From: Flavobacterium hibisci
GTDB taxonomy: Bacteria; Bacteroidota; Bacteroidia; Flavobacteriales; Flavobacteriaceae
NCBI RefSeq assembly: GCF_020026925.1
Contig: NZ_JAIQDW010000018.1
Coordinates: 1-64,000, forward strand
DNA length: 64,000 nt
Reading direction: 5' to 3'
How positions within the stretch are numbered: the stretch's first letter is position 1; every line of letters starts with the position of its first letter. The position numbers were made by a program, and so were the translations under genes. Shown one piece after another: positions 36,073-42,435 of the stretch. The notes below the pieces were generated by a model. That model made no database searches, was not told the DNA's origin, and saw only the letters and a program-made list of their open reading frames with translations.

Positions 36073-37089
36073 TTAATTTTCTTCTCTATTAAACGGTTTT
36101 TCAAATTTTGGCCGGATCATTTTCCAGATTGTCTCTGAATACTCTTTTCCGTCCAGCATCCAAAACAATACATTTGGATGTTTACAAGTCTGAAAATACA
36201 AAGCGGTTTCCTTACGCGATTCTAATACTTTAAAATCGGCTTTACATTGCGCTTCGATTGCTTTATAATCATTTTCCAGATTTGTCTTAGTTAGTTTCAC
36301 CCAGCTAAAAAACTCATCAGGAACACGTTCTAAAATTTCCTCGAATGACTGATTGTTTTTTAAATATTCCCAGATATTCAAATTAGAAACCTGCGTAACG
36401 ATGCGATGCAAACGAAGATATTCTTCAAATTTGATTTTTACCCGAAAATTATTGGCGTATTTAATCACAAAACCTTCCTTGTTGTCCTGATTCAATGCTG
36501 ATAATTCACCAATATCTTTTATTCCGTCAAACTTCTGAACTATTGGAAAACCAATATCCTCAAGCGGAAATTCGGCTCCTGATTCTGTATCAACAATCGC
36601 TAACAAAACCAATTCTTCTGATGCTCCGTAATCTAAAACGATTCGGTTTTCAGGATAGATAATTTCGAACAAATAGGTTTTGGTTTTATCCAGTAATGAC
36701 CATGAGTCTTTATATTTTCCATGAAGCATTTCATTCGCTTTATCTGACTGATTGCTGGCAAAAGAACCTCGGCTCGCCATAAATGGTACATCGTTTATCC
36801 AATACAAAATGCCAAGTGAACCGTCCATTTTATCAAATACTTCAAAAGTTGTATTGGGAAGCATTTGATTTTCCATTTCTCCTAAATTAAAAAACTTAGG
36901 AAAAGGTCTTGCCACAACCTTACCCTCCGAATCTAAAATAAGTCCGCGACAGCTTATGGTAATTTCATTCCACACTCTCTCGAATTGGGCATTTTGAGTA
37001 TAATTATAAATGTACAAATCATGCTCAAGATGTTTATTTACCCTGATATAATTTTGCGAAATCATTTCTTTTAAAAGCGTTGTATTCAT
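36073..37089 (-). CDS. T4 Rnl1-like RNA ligase
   Basis: 338-aa ATP-dependent RNA ligase of the T4 Rnl1 branch, which joins 3'-OH and 5'-phosphate ends and in phage T4 repairs tRNA Lys cut by PrrC. Motif I is VFDKMDGSLGI with nucleophile K87; upstream CRGLILD and RPFPKFFNLGE are typical of Rnl1 relatives; EGFVIKY (motif IV) and RVKIKF (motif V) follow. A helical C-terminal domain of about 100 residues could give tRNA specificity. It is monocistronic with its own copy of the island operator. Confidence 0.9.
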   Translation of the reverse strand: MNTTLLKEMISQNYIRVNKHLEHDLYIYNYTQNAQFERVWNEITISCRGLILDSEGKVVARPFPKFFNLGEMENQMLPNTTFEVFDKMDGSLGILYWINDVPFMASRGSFASNQSDKANEMLHGKYKDSWSLLDKTKTYLFEIIYPENRIVLDYGASEELVLLAIVDTESGAEFPLEDIGFPIVQKFDGIKDIGELSALNQDNKEGFVIKYANNFRVKIKFEEYLRLHRIVTQVSNLNIWEYLKNNQSFEEILERVPDEFFSWVKLTKTNLENDYKAIEAQCKADFKVLESRKETALYFQTCKHPNVLFWMLDGKEYSETIWKMIRPKFEKPFNREEN

Positions 37090-37410
37090 TAGTTCTAATC
37101 TTTGAACAAATATTCAGAATGGACTACGCAATTATTTTGCGCAGTAGTTTGAAAAATTAATAAAAGCGGTTCCTACGGAACTTTATTTTGTGGTCGATTT
37201 ATTTACCAACGGATTAAAATCCGTTGCTACAACATTAGCATTCCTACGGAATTTTTATAACAATAATTATGTTCTTTTACTGAACCAACAAACATGTGAA
37301 AGTTTCATAGAAACGATTTATTTTGTAGCAACGGATTTTAATCCGTTGAAAAAATAGCCGATTTAGAATTGAGTTCCGTAGGAACGACACATATAAACTA
37401 AGAATCTAAT
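37090..37410. repeat. Nested ATCCGTTG/TTCCTACGGAA inverted repeat
   Basis: No gene in these 320 bp. Next to the Rnl1 promoter lies a palindromic element: outer arms GTTCCTACGGAACT (37169-37182) and AGTTCCGTAGGAAC (37372-37385), inner perfect 26-bp arms at 37207-37232 and 37323-37348, each itself containing the palindrome CAACGGATTA/TAATCCGTTG. An element like this is dispersed in Bacteroidota genomes. Confidence 0.85.
37107..37145 (-). promoter_or_regulatory. Rnl1-like ligase promoter with island operator O2
   Basis: Operator at 37123-37145: arms ACTACGCAA and TTGCGCAGT with one mismatch around TTATT. Eight bases downstream on the minus strand is AATATTTG (37114 to 37107), a 7-of-8 match to TAnnTTTG, 17 bp upstream of the ATG. 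Same spacing as O1. Confidence 0.78.
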
Positions 37411-38145
37411 TTATTTTTCATAAATGTAATTTTCATCTTCATATTTATATTCTTCCTTGTTTTTCATTTCAAAACTTCTGGCTTTGAGTATTATTACAAA
37501 ATCGAGAAGCCGTTGCTGCAGGTTTTCAAAATCTGTATTTTTTCTAAAAAGATATTGTCGCAAATCAGGAAACTCAAATGCAATTTCATTTTTTGTATAA
37601 AGTTCTTTTCCGTCATGAAGAGAAATCGCCTGTCCTAACTGGAATGCAATTGATTTAATACTATCCAGGTCGTTTTTATCTTTTCCGAAAGAATCAATAT
37701 GTTTTAAATCTATGTTTTCTAATGCCTGAATCTTTTCATCTAAATCGCCTTTCAAACCATTTTTGATTAACGGTCGATATTCTGTTTTGCTCAAAAAAGA
37801 CAGAATCATTCGGGTACTTCTCAAAAATTTCAAATCGACATCTCTAACCAAAAGTTTTGTTATCTGATTATCGAATTTCTGACTATGATTTTTATAGGTG
37901 TGGAATAATGCGTTATTCAATTCGTCTGTTGTGCCTTTGTAAACCTCCGTTAAATGTCCATTTTTTTGAACCGCAAGATTGGCATTGATTTCTTTTTCAG
38001 GATAAAATGATTTTATCGATTCACTGAGTTCTTTAGATACTGAAAGTCTTTCCAAAATAGTTTCCGGCATTTCTTCAACAAAGAAAACCAAATCGAGATC
38101 CAGTGAATTTTCAGAACCGAATATTTGATAGATTGGTGGTTTCAT
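37411..38145 (-). CDS. Divergent nucleotidyltransferase-fold protein, third of three
   Basis: 244 aa. The N terminus IYQIFGSENSLDLDLVFFV has the Gly-Ser and Asp-x-Asp pattern (G10, S11, D16, D18) of minimal nucleotidyltransferases, but the rest differs from the two COG3541 proteins. The remainder is helical, with a basic patch (LLVRDVDLKFLRSTRMILSFL). It resembles the extra nucleotidyltransferase type reported to accompany diverse RNA ligases. It begins 24 bp after the 158-aa gene, so they are probably co-transcribed. Activity unknown. Confidence 0.72.
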   Translation of the reverse strand: MKPPIYQIFGSENSLDLDLVFFVEEMPETILERLSVSKELSESIKSFYPEKEINANLAVQKNGHLTEVYKGTTDELNNALFHTYKNHSQKFDNQITKLLVRDVDLKFLRSTRMILSFLSKTEYRPLIKNGLKGDLDEKIQALENIDLKHIDSFGKDKNDLDSIKSIAFQLGQAISLHDGKELYTKNEIAFEFPDLRQYLFRKNTDFENLQQRLLDFVIILKARSFEMKNKEEYKYEDENYIYEK

Positions 38146-38169
38146 GATTCCGTATTAACATTTTAAAAA

Positions 38170-38646
38170 TTATTCACTTTCAGAATCCTCTAAATTTTCA
38201 ATTCTTATAGCTGTACGCTCTTTAAAATAAACAGCAATACCATAAGGATCACAGATGTCAAATTTACCTTCAGCAAATCTAACACACCATTCTTCATCTG
38301 ATTCCCAAAAAGTTAATTCCGGAAAATCAACAGGAAAGTCTCCAAGGTTTAGCTTTAAATAATGTAATTCTTCAGTTCGGATTTTATATGTTACAGGATC
38401 TTGAGTTAAAGTCTTTTTTAAAAATATTATTGCTTTTTGTAAATAATTCTCAATATGCAATACAATTTCTTCAAGTTCCCTAACTGTTTTTTCTTCTACT
38501 TTTTGCTCGTTTGTTATAATATAAACCGGAATTTCTCCTTCAAAAAATTTATTATTTGTTGTAAAATTACCTGACCAGACAAATTTATTATCTGGTGCAT
38601 TCTCAGGTTCAAAATCACTAAATGGAAGTTGTATTTTTTTGGCCAT
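38170..38646 (-). CDS. Acidic protein of the RNA-repair island, function unknown
   Basis: Not recognised. 158 aa, no signal peptide or membrane segment, acidic overall and ending IENLEDSESE. The N-terminal half has a helical EEKTVRELEEIVLHIENYLQKAI stretch; the C-terminal half is beta-rich with FWESDEEWCVRFAEGKFDICDPYGIAVYF. It lies between the scaffold gene and the divergent nucleotidyltransferase and is probably a soluble accessory protein of the system, or an immunity-like factor. Both ideas are contextual only. Confidence 0.65.
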   Translation of the reverse strand: MAKKIQLPFSDFEPENAPDNKFVWSGNFTTNNKFFEGEIPVYIITNEQKVEEKTVRELEEIVLHIENYLQKAIIFLKKTLTQDPVTYKIRTEELHYLKLNLGDFPVDFPELTFWESDEEWCVRFAEGKFDICDPYGIAVYFKERTAIRIENLEDSESE

Positions 38647-38670
38647 TTTATCTGTTTTTTAATTTCTAAA

Positions 38671-38697
38671 AACCACGAATCAAATGGATTCGTGGCT
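38671..38697 (-). terminator. Terminator after the scaffold gene
   Basis: Perfect 9-bp stem (38673-38681 with 38687-38695). On the minus strand it is followed by TTTTTAG, a few bases after the scaffold stop codon, so the two genes downstream would need read-through or their own promoter. Confidence 0.65.
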
Positions 38698-38702
38698 TAA
38701 AA

Positions 38703-40943
38703 TTAATCTATTAATAATTGCGTGACAAACGCCGGGTTCATCGCCCATTGCACTGTATAAACCTCATCAGCAATTTCATTTTCGGTGATCGTTAAACCCT
38801 GAGCTTCCGCTTTAAGCTGTAACAAATTACCAATATTCAGTTTGCTGTTCAATTTTGCCAATAGCGCCTGAACTCCTTTAAAATCCAAACCTCCAACAAC
38901 CTGACCTCCGAAAGTCATCTCTAACCAAACGATTTCTCTTTTGGCTACATCCAACACTCCAAAAACCAAACCTTTGGCAACATTCTGCGTCACACGAACC
39001 TGATGATCTACACACGACGGATCGTAAGCAACACCTGTTCGCTCCGAAATTTTCATCGGGTGTTTGCTGTTCATCCAACCTACAACCAAATTTGGTGTTA
39101 TACTTCCGTTGCTGTACGCATTGCAGGTAAAAGTCACAAATTTTGCGTTGGCTTTCGCCAATTGGTCGATATTGATGTTGATATATTCGGCAGTTCCAAT
39201 TTTATTCGGAATACTTCTGATATCACCACTATGCTGACAACCTGTTGTGGTTAATCGGCTGAAAGAACAAATATCTGAACTGTTTTCGTATGCGATATGA
39301 CAGCTTAAATCCATATCCAGATGTTGTGCCGGCAAATCTTTCCCCCATTGCATAAACAATCGTACTTCGTTTCCTTCAATTGGGAAACGTGTTCCCATCA
39401 AAGCAACCGGAAAATCCTGAACCGTATCGCTTCTATCACCAATCGAAACTGGCATATTGTACAATTGTGGATCGATATAGATTGTCTTGTTTGGGTTTGA
39501 AACCGACGCAAATCGTTTTTTCATCGCCAAAATAGTCAGGTCTTCAATTTGAGTTTTCATTGTATCCAACTGAGCATCATCATACAACTTCAATAACTGA
39601 TTTGACGCAATTCTTTTGTTGGTTCCACCCAAAGGTTTCACACTTCTCTTCATGTTTTTATCAAAATAATTTTGAGCATACATATTCAACGTAAACACCA
39701 ATCGAGCTGGAACTTTATCGATAATTTCTTCAAAATGAGCAAAAGTTTCCTCCGCTCCAAACCATAGCATATTCGAGAATAACGAACGTGCAAACAATCC
39801 TGGACGCTGTTTCAATAAAGCAAACGTTTTATCGGCATCAAATTTCAATCTTGACGAATCTACTTTGCTTTGCCAAACATCGTACACTTGGTTGTAGAAT
39901 ACATCCATTAAAAAATTCAATTTCTCAAACCCTTTTCTTTTGCTGTATTCTGCCAAACGCAATGCTCGGATAAAACGAACCCACATTCCTCTTTTTGGAT
40001 GCATAGTTTCGCACATCGCTTCAACGTCCATGTTCATATTATTCAACCAATTTGCCACCATTAAACATTCTTTTCGGGAATATTTTAGTTTCAAATCTTT
40101 TTGAGATGCAATTCTGGCCTGAACGCTTGTATTTAAAACATTGTAGAAATGCTGTGCATTTTTTGATGTTCTTTTGATAATCGTTTTTGGCTCAATAATC
40201 TGAAGCATTCCTGTGTTTTTATACCACAAGTATCGTAAGATATCTGTTGGCGTTTTCAAAAATTGAGAAGCCTCTTCTTCTTTACCATTTTCGATCAAAA
40301 GATCAATCACCAGCATTAAAGTTTCCTTCATTGCTACTTCCGTTTTTGGCAAAGGCAAATATTGCATCGCCATTTTTAAACTATCTACTTGCGTAGCGTC
40401 TAAAGCGGTTTTAGATTGCAATAACGAGATATAGAAATCATTTAAATCTTTTTCTGTCCATAATTCAAGCATTTTCAATTTGCTTCCCTGACCGATATTT
40501 TCCAGTTTTCCAAATTCAAACGGAGTTCCGCAGAACGGACAACCGTTGTATCTTTCTAATGAAAAAGTATTATCTGGGATAATATGCCCGCATTGCAAAG
40601 TTGTTCCGTTTTTAGTTTTAAAAACATTCCCGAAATACGTGATGATATGATCCAAAACAGATTCTCCTGTTGGAACATTCCATTCTTTTACCAATGGCGT
40701 CCAGTTTTTATCTGTCCCTAAAATTGCTCTCAAAACTTCTAAAACCTCAATTTTATAATTTGGGCTCACATTATTTAAAGCATGTAATAATGACTCAGAA
40801 AATGTAAATCCAAGTTTAGAAACATTGGCTAACAAAACTGATGTTGTTCCTGATAAATTTTTAACGTCATTCGTAATCATTTCTGATGGAATGAAAATTG
40901 CATTTTGACGTAAACTGATTTTTAATAATTCTCTTGTTTTCAT
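38703..40943 (-). CDS. Candidate Ro/TROVE-like scaffold with zinc ribbon and TerD-like domain
   Basis: 746-aa soluble protein not matched to a named family with certainty. Residues about 1-110 are helical; C118, H120, C135 and C138 (QCGH ... NGCPFCG) form a zinc-ribbon-like site; about 190-470 are helical repeats reminiscent of the TROVE HEAT-like ring (VRFIRALRLAEYSKRKGFEKLNF, RLVFTLNMYAQNYF); about 540-690 resemble TerD (LDMDLSCHI, GCQHSGDIRS at 569-577, YININIDQL). No vWA MIDAS motif as in Ro60. It lies directly downstream of the Y-like RNA array, as rsr lies next to Y RNA genes, which is the main support for an RNP scaffold role. Confidence 0.5.
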   Translation of the reverse strand: MKTRELLKISLRQNAIFIPSEMITNDVKNLSGTTSVLLANVSKLGFTFSESLLHALNNVSPNYKIEVLEVLRAILGTDKNWTPLVKEWNVPTGESVLDHIITYFGNVFKTKNGTTLQCGHIIPDNTFSLERYNGCPFCGTPFEFGKLENIGQGSKLKMLELWTEKDLNDFYISLLQSKTALDATQVDSLKMAMQYLPLPKTEVAMKETLMLVIDLLIENGKEEEASQFLKTPTDILRYLWYKNTGMLQIIEPKTIIKRTSKNAQHFYNVLNTSVQARIASQKDLKLKYSRKECLMVANWLNNMNMDVEAMCETMHPKRGMWVRFIRALRLAEYSKRKGFEKLNFLMDVFYNQVYDVWQSKVDSSRLKFDADKTFALLKQRPGLFARSLFSNMLWFGAEETFAHFEEIIDKVPARLVFTLNMYAQNYFDKNMKRSVKPLGGTNKRIASNQLLKLYDDAQLDTMKTQIEDLTILAMKKRFASVSNPNKTIYIDPQLYNMPVSIGDRSDTVQDFPVALMGTRFPIEGNEVRLFMQWGKDLPAQHLDMDLSCHIAYENSSDICSFSRLTTTGCQHSGDIRSIPNKIGTAEYININIDQLAKANAKFVTFTCNAYSNGSITPNLVVGWMNSKHPMKISERTGVAYDPSCVDHQVRVTQNVAKGLVFGVLDVAKREIVWLEMTFGGQVVGGLDFKGVQALLAKLNSKLNIGNLLQLKAEAQGLTITENEIADEVYTVQWAMNPAFVTQLLID

Positions 40944-40972
40944 TTTTTTTAATTTTTAAAATTTAGATAATG

Positions 40973-41022
40973 GTGTTTCTGAGTTCTACCTAAAAGATTT
41001 TTGAAGTAAGAAACACTTGACC
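40973..41022 (-). ncRNA. Y-like RNA unit 5 (scaffold-proximal)
   Basis: Minus strand: GGTCAA (41022-41017), then a 7-bp stem GTGTTTC/GAAACAC (41016-41010 with 40979-40973). The loop starts with the conserved TTACTTC and contains a D-loop-like TTTTAGGTAGAAC. It ends about 30 bp before the scaffold start codon. It is the closest relative of unit 1; both are followed by ACCATTA. Confidence 0.55.
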
Positions 41023-41040
41023 TTAAATTGGAGTGTAATG

Positions 41041-41099
41041 AATTAGCTGTTTCAAAGTGACAGTTTGGTGGGTTCCCCCGAAGTAAGCTAATTTTGACC
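41041..41099 (-). ncRNA. Y-like RNA unit 4
   Basis: Minus strand: GGTCAA (41099-41094), then a perfect 8-bp stem AATTAGCT/AGCTAATT (41093-41086 with 41048-41041). The interior has two possible small hairpins, GGG-GGAA-CCC and CTGT...ACAG. I see no canonical T loop, so this unit is Y-like but not clearly a tRNA mimic. Confidence 0.5.
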
Positions 41100-41124
41100 C
41101 TCGTTTTTTTTACTAATGATAATT

Positions 41125-41186
41125 CTAAAACTTGTTCGGACTCGAACCGAAAGTTACCAATTGACTGAAGTAAGTTTTAGTTGACC
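41125..41186 (-). ncRNA. tRNA-mimicking Y-like RNA unit 3, lacking an anticodon arm
   Basis: Minus strand: GGTCAA (41186-41181), then a perfect 9-bp stem CTAAAACTT/AAGTTTTAG (41180-41172 with 41133-41125) in the acceptor position. Inside are a D-like arm with 3-bp stem and loop CAATTGGTA (41166-41152, canonical GG) and, directly next to it, a T arm TTCGG-TTCGAGT-CCGAA (41151-41135). There is no anticodon arm. This is the layout of the tRNA-like module of bacterial Y RNAs of the YrlA type. Confidence 0.72.
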
Positions 41187-41194
41187 TTTAATAG

Positions 41195-41312
41195 TGAAGC
41201 AGATGGGATTCGAACCCACGACCCGGACATTAAAAGTGTACGAAGTAAGTTTTGATTGACCTTTGAAGGATAATTTCAAAACTACCTGCTCTAACCGCTG
41301 AGCTACTGCCTC
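41195..41312 (-). ncRNA. tRNA-Lys(UUU)-like RNA with a 45-nt insert in the anticodon stem
   Basis: Minus strand, 5' end 41312. Acceptor GAGGCAG/CTGCTTC (7 bp with one G-U), linker TA, D arm GCTC-AGCGGTTA-GAGC, then the anticodon stem GG^ACA/TGTCC around loop CTTTTAA, variable GGGTC, T arm GTGGG-TTCGAAT-CCCAT, discriminator A (41195), no encoded CCA. Removing the 45-nt insert (41284-41240) leaves exactly 73 nt. CTTTTAA is the anticodon loop of bacterial tRNA Lys(UUU). The insert holds copy 2 of the Y-like motif and forms its own stem TA-GTTTTGA/TCAAAAC-T-TA. It could not decode unless spliced; a decoy or mimic is more likely. Confidence 0.75.
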
Positions 41313-41337
41313 ATAATAATTAAATAAAAAGGTAATG

Positions 41338-41388
41338 GTGTAAGTGGGTACATTGGAAAGTGTTTTTCGAAGTAACTCAAACTTGACC
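41338..41388 (-). ncRNA. Y-like RNA unit 1 (promoter-proximal)
   Basis: Minus strand: GGTCAA (41388-41383), then an 8-position stem GTTTGAGT/ACTTACAC with seven pairs including one G-U (41382-41375 with 41345-41338). It lies about 40 nt after the expected start from the promoter at 41446-41439. Its motif has G for C at one position (GTTACTTC). Confidence 0.5.
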
Positions 41389-41438
41389 TGTTTTATTCTT
41401 TATTTTATTTATATGAACGTTTGTTTTTTATTTCTGAA

Positions 41439-41477
41439 CAAAGATTTTAAAACTAATTCGCAGTCATTTTGCGTAGT
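41439..41477 (-). promoter_or_regulatory. ncRNA-scaffold promoter P2 with island operator O3 (degenerate)
   Basis: Operator at 41455-41477 matches O1/O2 at 18 of 23 positions (right half TTTTGCGTAGT best kept). Eight bases further is AATCTTTG (41446 to 41439), a 7-of-8 -7 box on the minus strand. The block CAAAGATTTTAAAACT next to it is repeated at 41528, 89 bp away. Confidence 0.65.
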
Positions 41478-41527
41478 GAAATTTTTGTTTTCATTTTTTA
41501 GAAGTACTATTTGTTTTATTACTTGAG

Positions 41528-41566
41528 CAAAGATTTTAAAACTACTACGCAATTATTTTGCGCAGT
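41528..41566 (-). promoter_or_regulatory. ncRNA-scaffold promoter P1 with island operator O4
   Basis: Operator at 41544-41566 is identical to O2 (arms ACTACGCAA and TTGCGCAGT). Eight bases on lies the minus-strand -7-like AATCTTTG (41535 to 41528). The same operator is 14 bp upstream of the plus-strand -7 box of the HD-domain gene, so it may control both directions. Confidence 0.75.
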
Positions 41567-41580
41567 AAAAAAAAGTATTT

Positions 41581-41588
41581 TAAATTTG
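41581..41588 (+). promoter_or_regulatory. -7 box of the HD-domain gene
   Basis: TAAATTTG matches TAnnTTTG exactly, only 12 bp before the ATG at 41601, so the leader would be very short. This rules out the frame's earlier start at 41511. Confidence 0.6.
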
Positions 41589-41600
41589 AGTAAAAACAAG

Positions 41601-42224
41601 ATGACTTTAAAGGAAATTTATTCTGAATTACTTTCTAACATTGGCTTTTCAACAAATGAAATTCAGCAGAATTGGTTGGATTTAGAAAAAGCATATTCCA
41701 AGAAATCAAGGCATTATCATAATCTGACGCATCTAAAAGACATGATTGCCAGTTTTGAAACGTATCATAATCGCCTTCAAAAGCCAAATGAAATATTATT
41801 TTCAATTTTTTATCATGATTTTGTGTATTCGGCTTCAAAAAAAGATAATGAATTGAAAAGCGCTGAATTTGCTTTGTCGATTTTAAATAAAAACCACACT
41901 TTAAATAAACAATTGGTTTTTGATGCGATCTGCGCAACACAACAACACGCCCACAGCACAAACGAAGATATTAATTGGCTAATCGATTTTGATTTGAAAA
42001 TCCTTTCCAAAAACTGGGAAGATTATAAAATCTATTTTGAACAAATCAGAAAAGAATATCGTATTTACCCTGATTTTCTATACAAACCCGGACGCGCCAA
42101 AGCTTTGAAACATTTTCTGGAATACGAGTTTATTTTTCAAACAGATGAATTCAGAAATTCATATGAAGATCAGGCAAGACGAAATATTGAAAAAGAGATA
42201 AGTCTTTTAGAAAGTAAAAAATAA
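41601..42224 (+). CDS. HD-superfamily phosphohydrolase (COG4339-like)
   Basis: 207 aa from the ATG at 41601 (MTLKEIYSELL). Predicted metal-dependent phosphohydrolase: SRHYHNLTHLKDM, FSIFYHDFVYS (HD pair), ATQQHAHSTNEDINWLIDFDLKILS and a terminal YEDQARRNIEKEI. The family is common near nucleotide and RNA genes, but its substrate is unknown; a cyclic phosphate or nucleotide is possible. It is divergent from the ncRNA-scaffold operon across the shared operator and precedes the WYL regulator, separated by a palindromic repeat. Confidence 0.85.
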   Translation: MTLKEIYSELLSNIGFSTNEIQQNWLDLEKAYSKKSRHYHNLTHLKDMIASFETYHNRLQKPNEILFSIFYHDFVYSASKKDNELKSAEFALSILNKNHTLNKQLVFDAICATQQHAHSTNEDINWLIDFDLKILSKNWEDYKIYFEQIRKEYRIYPDFLYKPGRAKALKHFLEYEFIFQTDEFRNSYEDQARRNIEKEISLLESKK

Positions 42225-42225
42225 T

Positions 42226-42417
42226 CTCGCAAAGTCGCTAAGACGCAAAGTTTTTATTTAAGTAATTCCCGCGCAGTTTGTCATTTCGAGGAACGAGAAT
42301 CACACGCGGGATTCGACAAAGATTAGACTTGCTTTGTGGAGCTACTAGTGTGATTTCTCGTTCCTCGAAATGACAAAGCTAAAGCAACAAAACTTTGCGT
42401 CTTAGCGACTTTGCGAG
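42226..42417. repeat. Nested palindromic repeat, copy B
   Basis: No gene. Perfect 29-bp outer inverted arms (42226-42254 and 42389-42417, cgcaaagtcgctaagacgc type) enclose a nearly perfect 29-30-bp inner inverted repeat (42277-42305 and 42348-42377) starting TTTGTCATTTCGAGGAACG. The whole could form one long hairpin. It is the same kind of element as that at 32397-32623. Confidence 0.9.
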
Positions 42418-42435
42418 CAAAAAACCAAACACCCT

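Larger units (their letters stand above)
41003..41388 (-). repeat. Five direct copies of a 20-nt motif, GGTCAA-N6-STTACTTC
   Basis: Copies at 41369-41388, 41242-41261, 41167-41186, 41080-41099 and 41003-41022, all in the same orientation on the minus strand. GGTCAA and TTACTTC are invariant; the six bases between differ in each copy but pair with a partner segment in each unit. Changing bases with kept pairing is the mark of RNA structure rather than a DNA-binding site or CRISPR repeat. The invariant parts are probable protein-contact sites. Confidence 0.8.
40944..41600 (-). other. Noncoding Y-like/tRNA-like RNA array ahead of the scaffold gene
   Basis: No credible protein is encoded on either strand in these 650 bp. 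On the minus strand it contains two operator-promoter copies (41439-41477 and 41528-41566) and then, over 40973-41388, five RNA units each holding GGTCAA-N6-STTACTTC. The units lead straight into the scaffold ATG at 40943 with no terminator I can see, so they may be processed from the scaffold mRNA leader. The units are described individually. Confidence 0.72.

Noticed and set aside
41195..41312. An ordinary tRNA gene with a group I intron
   Set aside because: The insert is only 45 nt, lies in the anticodon stem rather than the loop, lacks intron core elements and carries the same motif as neighbouring non-tRNA units.
41003..41388. The five repeated 20-nt motifs as a short CRISPR array
   Set aside because: Spacing is irregular (75 to 127 bp between copies), the centre of the motif varies, the intervening sequences contain tRNA-like arms, and there are no cas genes nearby.
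41511..41600. N-terminal extension of the HD-domain protein
   Set aside because: This stretch contains operator O4 and the gene's own -7 box at 41581-41588, so translation must begin at the ATG at 41601.
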